The translations under genes and the position numbers were made by a program. From Domibacillus indicus (lineage in GTDB: Bacteria; Bacillota; Bacilli; Bacillales; Domibacillaceae): 64,000 bases of DNA. The stretch spans positions 62,001 to 126,000 of the forward strand of contig NZ_JAMBOO010000009.1 in the NCBI RefSeq assembly GCF_023715895.1, in the 5' to 3' direction. The notes beneath the pieces were generated by a model that saw only the letters and a list, made by a program, of their open reading frames with translations, had not been told where the DNA came from and did not search any database. Of the stretch, positions 44,281-53,458 are shown piece after piece. Within the stretch, counting starts at the first letter, position 1. Each line of letters starts with the position of its first letter.

Positions 44281-44907
44281 ACGCCCTTGAAGTGCTATTT
44301 TAACGCCAAGGCCGATATAAATCGCCCCGATCACTTTATTACCGCCGCCCCGGTTCAGCCAGGAAATGCGCTTTATCCGCTCGCTGATCGGTTCGATGGT
44401 CAGCGCAATCAGCGCTGTATACATCACGCCGAGCAGCACGAAAATGAGACCGAGTGTCATAAATTGAAAAATGGACACACCGCGCGCCGGATCCACAAAC
44501 TGCGGTAAAAAAGCCAGAAAAAACAGCGCCGTTTTCGGATTCAATACTTCTGCCAGAATCGCTTGTCTATAAATGCGCCCGGCTGAAGCTGCCGATGCCT
44601 TTGCCATTTCCGTTTGAGAGGCCTTAGCAAAAACAGCCCGGATGCCCATATAAAATAAATAAAAGGCACCAGCCCATTTCACCATATTAAATGCGGAAGC
44701 AGATGTCATTAAAATAGCCGACAGGCCGACCGCCGCAAAAATAGTATGAATTAAATCACCCGTTGCAAGACCCAGGCCGGTAATAACGCCGGCTTTCCGC
44801 CCGTTTTGAACCGTTCGTGCTGCCGTTAGTAAAACAGCCGGACCGGGAACCAAAAACAAGCCGATCACAACCGCCGTAAACGTCAGCAATGTTGAAAAAT
44901 CAAACAT
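44278..44907 (-). CDS. LysE/RhtB-family amino acid exporter
   Basis: 209-residue exporter with about six helices; LFLVPGPAVLLTAARTVQNGRKAGVITGLGLATGDLIH and AILAEVLNPKTALFFLAFLPQFVD are diagnostic of the family. Likely substrate is a neutral or basic amino acid such as threonine or a homoserine lactone. It is transcribed alone. Confidence 0.85.
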   Translation of the reverse strand: MFDFSTLLTFTAVVIGLFLVPGPAVLLTAARTVQNGRKAGVITGLGLATGDLIHTIFAAVGLSAILMTSASAFNMVKWAGAFYLFYMGIRAVFAKASQTEMAKASAASAGRIYRQAILAEVLNPKTALFFLAFLPQFVDPARGVSIFQFMTLGLIFVLLGVMYTALIALTIEPISERIKRISWLNRGGGNKVIGAIYIGLGVKIALQGR

Positions 44908-45002
44908 GATGCACCCTCACTTTTGCTTCTTATTCTTCTTTTATGATAGCAGGCACACCCTAAAATGATCCAGTTTATCTTGCTAAAGCGTTTTGGACAA
45001 AA

Positions 45003-45039
45003 GAAAAAGCAGCTGCTTCCTTGGAGCGCTGCTTTTTTC
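45003..45039 (-). terminator. yeeI terminator
   Basis: AAAAAGCAGC / GCTGCTTTTT hairpin. Confidence 0.75.
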
Positions 45040-45042
45040 TTC

Positions 45043-45759
45043 TTATCCTAAATCAACGTTGTGGTATACCTGCTGTACATCCTCTAAATCTTCGATAGCA
45101 TCAATCATTTTCTCGAATTGTGCCAGATCTTCTTCTGACAATGTCACGTCGTTTTGTGCAAGCATCGTCAGCTCCGCAACTGTAAATTCTGTTACGCCCG
45201 CTGCTTTCAGCGCCTCCTGCACGGCATGGAATTGATCCGGCTCCGCATACACAATCACGGAATCTTCTTCTTCAAGCACATCCCGTACATCGATATCGGC
45301 TTCCATTAACAGCTCCAGCACTTCGTCTGCTGTTTTTCCTTCCAAGCCAAACACGGCTGTTGCATCAAACATGTAAGCGACCGAACCGCTCACACCCATG
45401 TTTCCGCCGTTTTTCCCAAATGCAGCCCGCACATCAGAAGCGGTCCGGTTCACGTTATTTGTTAAAGCATCTACAATCACCATAGAGCCGCTTGGCCCAA
45501 ATCCTTCGTAGCGAAGCTCATCGTAGTTTTCTTCCGCTCCGCCTTTTGCTTTTTCGATCGCCCGGTCTATAATCGTTTTAGGCACGCTGTATGTTTTCGC
45601 GCGCTCGAGCACCATCCGAAGCGCCTGATTGCTTTCTGGATTCGGCTCGCCCTGCTTGGCTGCTACGTAGATTTCACGGCCGAATTTGGCGTAAATACGG
45701 CTTGTGTTGGCATCTTTTGATGCTTTCTTTTCTTTAATGTTATTCCATTTACGTCCCAC
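45043..45759 (-). CDS. yeeI: YebC/PmpR-family regulator (YeeI)
   Basis: 238-residue YebC-family protein; the N-terminus [47 protein letters not shown] is the family hallmark, and the C-terminus ends QVYHNVDLG. YebC proteins act as transcription regulators or as translation factors that help ribosomes through proline runs. GTG 45759 matches the homologue's start; a GTG at 45768 is an alternative. Confidence 0.9.
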   Translation of the reverse strand: MGRKWNNIKEKKASKDANTSRIYAKFGREIYVAAKQGEPNPESNQALRMVLERAKTYSVPKTIIDRAIEKAKGGAEENYDELRYEGFGPSGSMVIVDALTNNVNRTASDVRAAFGKNGGNMGVSGSVAYMFDATAVFGLEGKTADEVLELLMEADIDVRDVLEEEDSVIVYAEPDQFHAVQEALKAAGVTEFTVAELTMLAQNDVTLSEEDLAQFEKMIDAIEDLEDVQQVYHNVDLG

Positions 45760-45832
45760 ACTGAACACTCGCTTTCCATTTTACAATCTATGTTTATTAT
45801 ACAATAAACATAGAGCTCCATACAAAGAGGGT

Positions 45833-46618
45833 TTATTGATCCCGAAATACAGCCGGGCGCTTTTGGATAAAAGCCGTTACGCCCTCCTGCACATCTTGTG
45901 AAGCAAACAGCGCACCGAATTGTTCTACTTCAAGCGCCAATCCGTTCTCAAGCGGCAGCTCTGCACCCGCGAATACAGCCTGCATCGCTGCTTTTACAGA
46001 CAAGCGGCTTTTCTGTGAAATGAGCTCCGCCATTCCGGCCGCTTCTTGCAAAAGCTGATCTGCCTCGACAGAACGGTTCACCAAACCAATCCGTTCTGCT
46101 TCCCGTCCATCTATAAACCGGCCGGTTAAAATGAGTTCAAGCGCCGTTGCCGTATTCGTTAACCGGGTGAGGCGCTGCGTCCCCCCGTAGCCTGGAATCA
46201 AGCCAAGCTTTGTTTCGGGAAGCCCGAGTTTTGCTTCATGTACCGCAATCCGCAGATGACAGCTCATCGCCAGTTCCAGCCCCCCGCCCAGGCAGGCACC
46301 ATTAATCGCGGCAATGATCGGTTTTTCGGACTGCTCTATTTTTGTACATAATGCCTGGCCTTTCTGTGCGGCTTTCTTTGCTTCTTCTACCTGTCCAAAC
46401 AAAGATGTGAATTCTTTAATATCTGCCCCGGCCACAAAGAAAGAGCCATCCCCTGTTAAAATACCAGCTCTGACAGACGGATTGTTATTCAGCTCATCGA
46501 TACACTGCTCCAGCTCTTCCAGCAATCTTTCATTCAGCGCATTCACAGGCGGATTTTTCAGCATCATGTAAGCGATCTTGTTTTCCACTTTTGTTTGAAT
46601 CAAAGAAAAAGGCTTCAT
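45833..46618 (-). CDS. Enoyl-CoA hydratase/isomerase
   Basis: 261-residue crotonase-fold enzyme. GDGSFFVAGADIKEF forms the first oxyanion-hole strand and AINGACLGGGLELAMSCHLRIA the second; catalytic Glu in LGLPETKLGLIPGYGGTQRL is present. It should hydrate enoyl-CoA in fatty acid or amino acid degradation. No beta-oxidation partners are adjacent. Confidence 0.88.
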   Translation of the reverse strand: MKPFSLIQTKVENKIAYMMLKNPPVNALNERLLEELEQCIDELNNNPSVRAGILTGDGSFFVAGADIKEFTSLFGQVEEAKKAAQKGQALCTKIEQSEKPIIAAINGACLGGGLELAMSCHLRIAVHEAKLGLPETKLGLIPGYGGTQRLTRLTNTATALELILTGRFIDGREAERIGLVNRSVEADQLLQEAAGMAELISQKSRLSVKAAMQAVFAGAELPLENGLALEVEQFGALFASQDVQEGVTAFIQKRPAVFRDQ

Positions 46619-46704
46619 TTCTATTCACTCTCCTTGTTAACATCCTGTTTTCATTTTATTGTACAAAAACCGAAATGAGTCTTCATTCATTATTTACCCA
46701 CAAA

Positions 46705-46736
46705 AAAGCGTCTGAACAAACTTGTTCAAACGCTCC
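46705..46736 (-). terminator. namA terminator
   Basis: AGCGTCTGAACAA / TTGTTCAAACGCT with T-run on the minus strand. Confidence 0.8.
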
Positions 46737-46746
46737 TGCTTCTATT

Positions 46747-47778
46747 TTATTTTCTTGGGAAGCCCATTTGGTACTGTTTAGGAACACCTGCTTCTTTTCC
46801 TAATTGAACACCTGCTTCAAGCGTCCAGTTTGGATTTCTCAGCATGCCTCGTCCAACCGCCACAAGATCAGCTTCTTCGTTGCCGATCACCGCATTGGCC
46901 AAAACGGGCTCATCCAGGCGCCCGACTGCGATAACGGGTACGTCGACCGCTTCTTTAATCGCCCGCGCCAGCGGTACTTGATAAGCGGCATGCGTGCCCG
47001 GCCGTCCAGCTGCGGCAATTGGACCTTCGCCGCCTGCGCTAATGTGGAACATGTCAACACCTGCTGCTTTATACTCTTTTGAAAAGGCAATGCTTTCCTC
47101 AATGCCATAGCCGCCTTCGACATATTCTCTTGCAGAAATACGCATAATAAGCGGCATGTCTTCTGGCATTTCGCTCTTAGCTGCAGCAATCACTTCTTTT
47201 CCGAACTTTGTTAACTCTTGTCCGTATTCATCGGTCCGTTTATTTGTCAGTGGAGACTGAAATTGGTGAATCAAGTAGCCATGCGCTCCGTGAAGCTCAA
47301 TGGCGTCCACTCCTGCTTCCACTGCCCGGCGGACAGCAGACCGGAATTTTTCGACCATCTCTTTTACTTCTTCCGTCGATAATGCTCTTGGTGTTTTAGA
47401 ATTCTCGTCAAAAGCGATGGCAGATGGTGCCACCGGCTGCTCCGCATCCTCTGCTTTGCGTCCGGCATGAGCGATTTGAATCGCCACTTTTGCCCCGTGC
47501 TGGTGAACAGCATCAATAATTCGTTTTAAAGCTGGGATTTGCTCGTCTGACCATAAACCTAAGTCAAAGTCTGTAATACGGCCATCCGGCTCTACGTCGG
47601 TCATTTCAATAATAATAAAGCCTGTTCCGCCAACTGCCCGGCTGACATAGTGAACAAAGTGCCAGTCATTTGCGATTCCGTCTTTTGCTTCTACCGAGTA
47701 TTGGCACATTGGCGGCATCACGACACGATTTTTTAATTCAAGCCCTTTTATTTTATAAGGTGTAAACAAATGCTCCAT
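46747..47778 (-). CDS. namA: NADPH dehydrogenase, old yellow enzyme family
   Basis: 343-residue FMN enzyme of the YqjM/NamA class: VVMPPMCQYSV places the tuning Cys26 and Tyr28, with the His pair in VELHGAHGYLIHQFQSPLTNKRTDEYG (ELHGAHGYL). It reduces the C=C of enals, enones, nitro compounds and quinones. A MarR gene lies upstream on the same strand, and palindromes in the gap suggest it is electrophile-inducible. Confidence 0.93.
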   Translation of the reverse strand: MEHLFTPYKIKGLELKNRVVMPPMCQYSVEAKDGIANDWHFVHYVSRAVGGTGFIIIEMTDVEPDGRITDFDLGLWSDEQIPALKRIIDAVHQHGAKVAIQIAHAGRKAEDAEQPVAPSAIAFDENSKTPRALSTEEVKEMVEKFRSAVRRAVEAGVDAIELHGAHGYLIHQFQSPLTNKRTDEYGQELTKFGKEVIAAAKSEMPEDMPLIMRISAREYVEGGYGIEESIAFSKEYKAAGVDMFHISAGGEGPIAAAGRPGTHAAYQVPLARAIKEAVDVPVIAVGRLDEPVLANAVIGNEEADLVAVGRGMLRNPNWTLEAGVQLGKEAGVPKQYQMGFPRK

Positions 47779-47805
47779 GCTATTCGTCTCCTTTTCTCCA
47801 CATTT

Positions 47806-47828
47806 TATATGTATGCGCGTGCATATAA
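47806..47828. promoter_or_regulatory. Candidate MarR operator 1 upstream of namA
   Basis: TATATGTATGCGCGTGCATATA, an imperfect inverted repeat 28 bp before namA. Confidence 0.45.
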
Positions 47829-47858
47829 ATTATCCCTTACCGAAACTTTTCTGTCAAA

Positions 47859-47870
47859 CAATGCGCATTG
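47859..47870. promoter_or_regulatory. Candidate MarR operator 2 upstream of namA
   Basis: CAATGCGCATTG, a perfect 12-bp palindrome between the MarR gene and namA. Confidence 0.45.
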
Positions 47871-47875
47871 CATAC

Positions 47876-47905
47876 AAAAAAGCTTTCCCCAAATGGAAAG
47901 CTTCC
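47876..47905 (-). terminator. MarR gene terminator
   Basis: AAGCTTTCC / GGAAAGCTT with a T-run on the minus strand. Confidence 0.75.
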
Positions 47906-47914
47906 TAAACACAC

Positions 47915-48361
47915 TTATCTTTTCAGCTGACGAAATGCAGACTGAAGACTTTCTTGAACAGCCGAGCTTGAAAAAGCGCACTCAAGCGTTTTGCAAAAAG
48001 TATTTAATACCTTTTCCAGCTTTTCTTCTCCTTCTTTTGTAAGCGAAGCGTAAATGGCACGGCGGTCATCCTCGCAGCTATGACGCCTGAGAACCTGGCA
48101 GTTTTTTTCTTCAAGCCGGTTTACCAGGCGGGACAGCGCACTTTGACTTAAGCCGACCATTTCCTGCAGCTGATACAATTTTAGTTTTTTCTCAGGGGCT
48201 TCTGATAAAAACAGCAGCACGTAGCATTCATTTAGCGAAAGGCCGTGCTCCTGCTCCAATGCCCCCTCCAGATCCTGTGCAACAGCCGCCTGCATCCTGG
48301 TCAAGGCGAGCCACCCGTTAAACAGCGGCGCCTTTTGATCGTTTTCCATCTTCACGTTCAC
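47915..48361 (-). CDS. MarR-family transcriptional regulator
   Basis: 148-residue winged-helix regulator. LSLNECYVLLFLSEAPEKKLKLYQLQEMVGLSQSALSRLVNRLEEKNCQVLRRHSCEDDRRAIYASLTKEGEE holds the HTH and the DDRR wing. A cysteine in NCQVL and one in LNTFCKTLECAF could give redox sensing. It ends at a terminator before namA and probably represses namA through the palindromes there. Confidence 0.83.
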   Translation of the reverse strand: MNVKMENDQKAPLFNGWLALTRMQAAVAQDLEGALEQEHGLSLNECYVLLFLSEAPEKKLKLYQLQEMVGLSQSALSRLVNRLEEKNCQVLRRHSCEDDRRAIYASLTKEGEEKLEKVLNTFCKTLECAFSSSAVQESLQSAFRQLKR

Positions 48362-48478
48362 CTATTTCTGCAAAATAATCATCCTATGCATGAAGCAGTA
48401 TACTTCATTATACTATGTCCGCTTCTTCCTTCAACAGCAGGCGGGCCGCTTCGTTTTTACCACCTGGCTGCGCCCATG

Positions 48479-48508
48479 AAAAAACCACTGCTCAAATCGA
48501 GCAGCGGC
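48479..48508 (-). terminator. Terminator of the thioredoxin-like gene
   Basis: CCACTGCTC / GAGCAGCGG hairpin with T6 on the minus strand. Confidence 0.7.
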
Positions 48509-48517
48509 ATAAGACAA

Positions 48518-48838
48518 TCAAGCGGATAAGCTGTTAAGGAACGCTTCGATTTCTTCCTGTGTTTTCCGGTCTTTGCTGACAAACCGGCCCGCTTCTTCTC
48601 CGCTATGGTAAGCGACGAAGCTCGGAATACCAAATACATTCAGCTCACCGCACAAGTCAATAAACTCATCTCGGTCTACATAAATAAACTGATATTCCGG
48701 ATAATCCGCTTCAATACCCGGCAAGATCGGCTCAATGACCCGGCAGTCCGGGCACCAGTCCGCTGAAAACATAAAAACAACGCGCTCTTCTTTTTTCAAC
48801 TGCTCAAATTGATCCATTGATTGCAATTTTCCCATCAT
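48518..48838 (-). CDS. Thioredoxin-like protein (CPDC active site)
   Basis: 106 residues, single thioredoxin fold. FMFSADWCPDCRVIEPILPGIE has the CxxC and FGIPSFVAY the cis-Pro; no signal peptide, so cytoplasmic. The CPDC pair and RFVSKDRKTQEEIEAFL end resemble YtpP/YdbP-type proteins of Bacillus. ATG 48838 and 48835 are both possible behind GGAGGGA. Confidence 0.83.
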   Translation of the reverse strand: MMGKLQSMDQFEQLKKEERVVFMFSADWCPDCRVIEPILPGIEADYPEYQFIYVDRDEFIDLCGELNVFGIPSFVAYHSGEEAGRFVSKDRKTQEEIEAFLNSLSA

Positions 48839-48895
48839 GATTCCCTCCAGCTTTTTTCATGTACAACCCATTATACGACTTTTTAAGCGAAAGAA

Positions 48896-48935
48896 AAAAG
48901 AAGAGGTTTCAACGGCCGTTGAAACCTCTTCTTTT
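48896..48935. repeat. Perfect 40-bp palindrome
   Basis: Two 20-base arms, exactly complementary and with no spacer, centred on CGGCCG. It carries A and T runs at each end, so it is probably a very strong bidirectional terminator, although neither flanking gene ends there. Confidence 0.65.
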
Positions 48936-48971
48936 ATCGTGCCTCGTCCGGATTTTTTATAGTGAGCCGAG

Positions 48972-49023
48972 TGATTCTGCTGCCGGGCCGGTAAAAACTT
49001 TTTCCGGCTATGCAGCAGAATCA
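48972..49023. repeat. Nested inverted repeat
   Basis: TGATTCTGCTGC / GCAGCAGAATCA outer arms (12 bp, perfect) and GCCGG / CCGGC inner arms around a T-run. It is likely the terminator of ypfJ or a structured RNA; it sits about 35 bp beyond the ypfJ stop. Confidence 0.55.
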
Positions 49024-49058
49024 TCCGGCCCTGTTATTCATAAACCCGCCTAAGCCCT

Positions 49059-49898
49059 TTATAAATCCTTTGCGTTAAAGGTGTCTCCGTTTTCTAAATT
49101 ACCGGATTGAAAACCGCGGTAAAACCATTTTTTCCGCTGCTCGGATGTACCGTGCGTGAAGCTGTCCGGTACAGCATATCCTTGCGAGCGCTTTTGAATC
49201 GTATCATCTCCGACGGCGCTTGCCGCAGTCAATGCTTCTTCTACGTCACCTTCTTCAAGCAAATCCATTCCCTGTGCATGATGAGCCCAGACGCCCGCAT
49301 AGTAGTCGGCCTGTAATTCCAGCTTAACCGAATATTTGTTGTACTCTTCTTCGCTCAGCTGATCCCGCAAAGCATGTACTTTTTGAGAGGTGCCCAGCAG
49401 TGTTTGAACGTGGTGCCCGACTTCGTGGGCGATCACATACGCCATTGCAAAGTCTCCAGGTGCTTGAAACTTGCTTTGCAGTTCTTGATAAAAGCTTAAA
49501 TCGATGTAGAGCTTCTGGTCACCCGGACAATAAAAGGGACCGACCGCTGAGGTGGCGGTTCCACAGGCGGAATCTACACTGCCGGAATACAAGACTAAAA
49601 CCGGTTTTTCGTATACCATGCCTTCTTCCTGAAATACTTTGGTCCATACATCTTCTGTATCAGCCAGCACAACAGACACAAACTCGGCAAGCTCCTGATC
49701 TTGTTCGGTTTCTTCGTAAGGAACCGTATTGGTTCCCGACATACCGCCAAGTAATTGAGACGGGTCTCCGCCAAGCAGCGTAAAAATAAGTACTATAATT
49801 AAGCCAACTCCGCCAAGCCCGCCGCCAAGCACCGCTTTTCCGCCCATGCCCCGCCGGTCTTCTACATTTGAGCTGCCTCTTCTTCCCTGCCATTTCAT
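49059..49898 (-). CDS. YpfJ-family neutral zinc metallopeptidase
   Basis: 279 residues: basic N-terminus, a single membrane helix (about residues 22-45, GLIIVLIFTLLGG), then an extracytoplasmic zinc peptidase domain with YVIAHEVGHHVQTLLG and downstream ELQADYYAG (HExxH...E). SVDSACGTATSAVGPFYCPGDQKLYIDLSFY is the family motif. ATG 49898 follows GGAGGAGGG. The physiological substrate is unknown. Confidence 0.85.
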   Translation of the reverse strand: MKWQGRRGSSNVEDRRGMGGKAVLGGGLGGVGLIIVLIFTLLGGDPSQLLGGMSGTNTVPYEETEQDQELAEFVSVVLADTEDVWTKVFQEEGMVYEKPVLVLYSGSVDSACGTATSAVGPFYCPGDQKLYIDLSFYQELQSKFQAPGDFAMAYVIAHEVGHHVQTLLGTSQKVHALRDQLSEEEYNKYSVKLELQADYYAGVWAHHAQGMDLLEEGDVEEALTAASAVGDDTIQKRSQGYAVPDSFTHGTSEQRKKWFYRGFQSGNLENGDTFNAKDL

Positions 49899-50023
49899 TG
49901 TATTCCCTCCTCCAGACAAACCTTGATCGTACTAGTGTTATACCCAGCGGAGAGAAGCATTAGACTGTGAAAAAAGACATTTTCGCCTGCGGGCTGACAG
50001 AAAAATGTGGAAATACCCTATAA

Positions 50024-50070
50024 AAAAAGGGACCAATCGTCTTTTTATTAAAAAACGAATCGTCCCTTAT
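50024..50070 (-). terminator. Terminator of the SRPBCC gene
   Basis: AAGGGAC...CGT / ACG...GTCCCTT nested stem followed by T7 on the minus strand. Confidence 0.65.
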
Positions 50071-50080
50071 AAAAGTTTCT

Positions 50081-50569
50081 TTATGATCGGATGTTTTCTA
50101 TATAGGCTTCAAGCTGTGCAAATGTTCCGGAAAATCCTTTTTTAATGGCTTCTTCGGCGGATTGAAACACCGCTCTTTCTTCTTCTGTCGCGTTAAACGG
50201 CAGTCCTTCTATCTCGATCGTCGTCTCGCCGTTTTCTTCTGAAAAGCTGAGTGTATTTAAAATTTCAAGCGGCCAGCTTTCATTGAATGGCGCCCGTATC
50301 GTCTCTCCTTGTTCGTCCGCAAATGAACTGGTAAAAGCAAGCTTGTTCGGCGATTCTACTTTATGATATGTAAATTTTCCGTACACCACTTGTCCATCCG
50401 GCAGCGTCTGCTTGTAGTGAAACAGCCCGCCCGGCTTCACGTCAATCGATACAACATCAAGCTTCACACCCGGCGATCCCCACCAGTGCAGCAAATGGTT
50501 TCCGTCTGTCCACATGCTGAACACAAGGTCCTGCGGTGCATGTACTTGTTTTGTAATAACTACGTTCAT
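50081..50569 (-). CDS. SRPBCC / AHSA1-domain protein
   Basis: 162-residue START-like hydrophobic-pocket protein. NVVITKQVHAPQDLVFSMWTDGNHLLHWWG is the family start, followed by DVKPGGLFHYKQTLPDG and KLAFTSSF; the C-terminus is a long helix. Such proteins bind small hydrophobic ligands; function is not known. ATG 50569 follows GGGAG. Confidence 0.82.
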   Translation of the reverse strand: MNVVITKQVHAPQDLVFSMWTDGNHLLHWWGSPGVKLDVVSIDVKPGGLFHYKQTLPDGQVVYGKFTYHKVESPNKLAFTSSFADEQGETIRAPFNESWPLEILNTLSFSEENGETTIEIEGLPFNATEEERAVFQSAEEAIKKGFSGTFAQLEAYIENIRS

Positions 50570-50734
50570 CTCCCAATCCCCTTTCATAATACGTCCTTCT
50601 ATTGACTATACGTCACATAAAGAGGATTGTACATGCCCGATGTAAATCTCCTGTAAAGATCGGGACTCTACTGTTCTGTTTTCCTAACAAACAAAGTATA
50701 CTTGAAGAAAAAGAAAAGAAACGGGGCTAAGTGG

Positions 50735-51319
50735 ATGAAGAGAATAGCAGTTTTTTGCGGTTCGGCAAGCGGCGCATCAATAAGCTATACAGACAGCGCT
50801 GTTTCACTAGGAAAAGAACTGGCCAAGCGGGGCATCAGCCTTGTTTATGGCGGATCGAGCGCGGGGCTCATGGGGACAGTAGCCGACACGGTTTTGCAGG
50901 AAGGCGGCGAAGTAATCGGCGTGATTCCAACACTGCTGAAGGAGCGGGAAATTGCCCATACCCAGCTTACCGAACTGCATGTTGTGGAGTCGATGCATGA
51001 AAGAAAAGCGAAAATGGCCGAGCTTGCTGATGCGTTTATTGTACTGCCGGGCGGCGCCGGCACGATGGAAGAGTTTTTTGAGGTGTTTACGTGGGCACAA
51101 ATCGGCCTTCATCAAAAGCCGATCGGCCTGTTGAATCCTGCGCATTATTTTGATCCGCTTGTTTCCTTCTTTGACCATATGACCACTGAACAATTTTTGC
51201 AGGAGCAGTACCGTTCCATGCTCTTAGTCCATGATTCGGCAGCACAGCTGATCCGCTCGTTTCATACGTACGAACCGCCAGCTGTAAAAACATATAAAAA
51301 AGAAAAAACCATGTATTAA
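50735..51319 (+). CDS. yvdD: LOG-family cytokinin riboside 5'-monophosphate phosphoribohydrolase (YvdD)
   Basis: 193 residues. KRIAVFCGSASGA, YGGSSAGLMG, MHERKAKMAELADAFIVLPGGAGTMEEFFEVFTWAQIGLHQKPI give the LOG Rossmann fold and PGGxGTxxE catalytic motif. It cleaves nucleoside 5'-monophosphates; in bacteria a nucleotide-scavenging or toxic-nucleotide role is proposed. ATG 50735 is chosen because it gives the canonical start. Confidence 0.88.
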   Translation: MKRIAVFCGSASGASISYTDSAVSLGKELAKRGISLVYGGSSAGLMGTVADTVLQEGGEVIGVIPTLLKEREIAHTQLTELHVVESMHERKAKMAELADAFIVLPGGAGTMEEFFEVFTWAQIGLHQKPIGLLNPAHYFDPLVSFFDHMTTEQFLQEQYRSMLLVHDSAAQLIRSFHTYEPPAVKTYKKEKTMY

Positions 51320-51356
51320 AAAAGCATGCTTCCTTTTCTATGGAAGCATGCTTTTC
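51319..51356. terminator. Bidirectional terminator
   Basis: AAAAGCATGCTTCC / GGAAGCATGCTTTT. Confidence 0.85.
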
Positions 51357-51386
51357 GGGCGGTTTCTTCTTTTTTCCGGGCGAATG

Positions 51387-53189
51387 TCAGGCGCCTGCGC
51401 TTTTCTCTTCCTTCTCACCCGCTTTAATCGGAAGCCAAACGGTTACCTTTGTTCCTTCTCCTTCATGGCTTTGGAATGTCATATCGCCGCCGTGCTCCTT
51501 TATAATTCTCATGCTGACCATCAGTCCAAGTCCCGTGCCTTTTTCCTTACTCGTATAAAAAGGTTCCCCGAGCTTTTCCAGCCGCTCTTTTGGCATGCCC
51601 ATTCCCCGGTCTGTTATAGAAACGGCCAGCCTGTTATGGATTTGCTCGTGGTCAATGGCAATGATACTATTTTTCGGCGAGGCTTCCACCGCATTTTTCA
51701 ATACATTAATAAATACCTGCTTAAGCTGATTTGCATTTCCTTCAAGCTCGACCTCTTCTTTAAACGGCTCCATTTGAATATTGATGCTTTGGGTGATAGC
51801 CTGCATATTTAAAAGGTCAACGACGTCTCTCATTAAATGGCTCAAGGTGATGCTTTGTTTCACGATGACTTCAGGCTTAGCGAGAACGAGCATCTCGCTC
51901 GAAACGAACTCAATACGCTCAAGCTCATCAAGCATAATCTTCGTATATTTCGGATCAATGGAATATTCCTGATCAATCAGCTGAATAAATCCCTTTAAGG
52001 AAGTGAGCGGATTGCGAATCTCATGGGCGACGCCGGCGGCCAGCTGGCCGACAATATTCAACTTTTCTGTTTTTCGTATATATTCTTCCTTTTGCTCCAT
52101 TTCGGTAATATCTGTCGCTACACAAAGCAGTTCCTTATGCCCTGCTGAAAAAAAGAGCGGTTTTTTCGTTATTTGTACTGTGTACATACGATTATCCGGC
52201 GTTTGCAAGTACTGTTTTTCCTGTATCTTTGCTTCATCTTTCTGCAGCAGGTACATATCTTCCTTTGCCATCTCCTCTGCCTGCTTTGGATCTGCATAAA
52301 AATCGCTTTCCCGTTTTCCAAGCATTTGTTCAGAAGAAACGCCATATAAAGCAGCAATGGCGGCGTTCGCCATCGTAAAGCGCCCGTACTGGTCTTTTGC
52401 ATAAATAAAATTCGGATTCGCATCAATGACTCTTCGGAGAAAAAGCTGCTGAATCAACAGCTGTCCGTTTACTTCCTCCATCTTGTTGTAAATCAATTTC
52501 ACGTATGCTGTGAAAATGCCCATTACTAAAATAATAAGAGCCAAAATCGCTTGAAACAAAGGGCTGTCCGATGATAAATTGATTACCCCGAATGAGTACG
52601 CTAATAAAAGAGAAACGAAAAAGACTCTTAAGAACGTGCGGCGATGCTTGTCGACGATTTTAAATGTTAAATAAATAGCGAGCAAATCCATCACAATGAT
52701 CAATAAAATATGAATCGAGAACGTCCAGCCGAGCGGACCCGCCATCGGATAGTAAAACTCTTCATTAAACGGCGGGATAGAATGGCGATCAAAACCAGCA
52801 ATCCCAAGCGGTGTCCAGCTGATCATATAAATGACAATAGTCCAAATGAGCATCCCGATATAGGAAAAGCGATTGATCATCTTTTGGAGTATTTTCTTTT
52901 TCCGGACATCAAACTGCAGTTCCTCAAAAAAAAGCAGCTGATACACCATATAAAATAAAAGCGGAGCGAAAACAACTGTTCCCATTCTAAAAAAGCGGAA
53001 CAAGCTCTCAATCGTTCTCTGATCCAGCCATTCCTCACCGTAGAGAACAGCAATGCTCATCTGCCACATTGAAACCGCTAAATAAAAAACAGCAAGCGGA
53101 TAGGTGACACGCTGATACTTAAGGCGAAACAAAATGACAAACGTTGTAAGCGGAATAAGCGAAAAAAAGACCATTAATAAAAAAGCCAT
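51387..53189 (-). CDS. 7TM-type PAS sensor histidine kinase
   Basis: 600 residues: seven hydrophobic helices over the first 230 residues (the His-kinase N-terminal 7TM form), a PAS domain (about 250-370: RVIDANPNFIYAKDQYGRF), then HisKA with VAHEIRNPLTSLKGFIQLI and an HATPase (NVLKNAVEA, DRGMGMP, GTGLGL). It is similar in layout to KinB/KinD-type kinases, suggesting input to the sporulation phosphorelay. No cognate regulator is adjacent. AGGTGATGAC precedes the ATG. Confidence 0.85.
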   Translation of the reverse strand: MAFLLMVFFSLIPLTTFVILFRLKYQRVTYPLAVFYLAVSMWQMSIAVLYGEEWLDQRTIESLFRFFRMGTVVFAPLLFYMVYQLLFFEELQFDVRKKKILQKMINRFSYIGMLIWTIVIYMISWTPLGIAGFDRHSIPPFNEEFYYPMAGPLGWTFSIHILLIIVMDLLAIYLTFKIVDKHRRTFLRVFFVSLLLAYSFGVINLSSDSPLFQAILALIILVMGIFTAYVKLIYNKMEEVNGQLLIQQLFLRRVIDANPNFIYAKDQYGRFTMANAAIAALYGVSSEQMLGKRESDFYADPKQAEEMAKEDMYLLQKDEAKIQEKQYLQTPDNRMYTVQITKKPLFFSAGHKELLCVATDITEMEQKEEYIRKTEKLNIVGQLAAGVAHEIRNPLTSLKGFIQLIDQEYSIDPKYTKIMLDELERIEFVSSEMLVLAKPEVIVKQSITLSHLMRDVVDLLNMQAITQSINIQMEPFKEEVELEGNANQLKQVFINVLKNAVEASPKNSIIAIDHEQIHNRLAVSITDRGMGMPKERLEKLGEPFYTSKEKGTGLGLMVSMRIIKEHGGDMTFQSHEGEGTKVTVWLPIKAGEKEEKSAGA

Positions 53190-53286
53190 GTCATCACCTG
53201 TAAAATGTACTTGTTTCTTCTATCCTACAGGAAACCGGCTCATGTTTCGAACATTTTTTCGCCAGCCCTTTAGAAAAGTCAAAGAA

Positions 53287-53316
53287 AAAACAGGGAAAGC
53301 TCTCCCCTGTTTTTTC
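53287..53316. terminator. Terminator-like hairpin
   Basis: AAAACAGGG.. / ..CCCCTGTTTTTT stem in the gap between the 7TM kinase start and the LysR 3' end. Confidence 0.6.
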
Positions 53317-53373
53317 ATCCCCCAACGATCTAAAAGTGTTTTTATTTGTGCTGTCGTTTGTATTGATTCCCTT

Positions 53374-53411
53374 CGTTCGTTAAGTTGTATGTATCATCAT
53401 AGAACGAAGGT
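53374..53411. repeat. Inverted repeat CCTTCGTTC / GAACGAAGG
   Basis: 9-bp arms about 22 bases apart in the non-coding gap 3' of the LysR gene. No U-run; purpose not known. Confidence 0.4.
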
Positions 53412-53458
53412 ATAGCGTAACGGTTAAAATAGATTTTCCGCTATAGATAAAAGTTATA

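Noticed and set aside
53374-53411. S-box or T-box leader near the LysR gene
   Set aside because: Only a simple 9-bp inverted repeat is present, at the 3' side of the gene, without riboswitch consensus parts.
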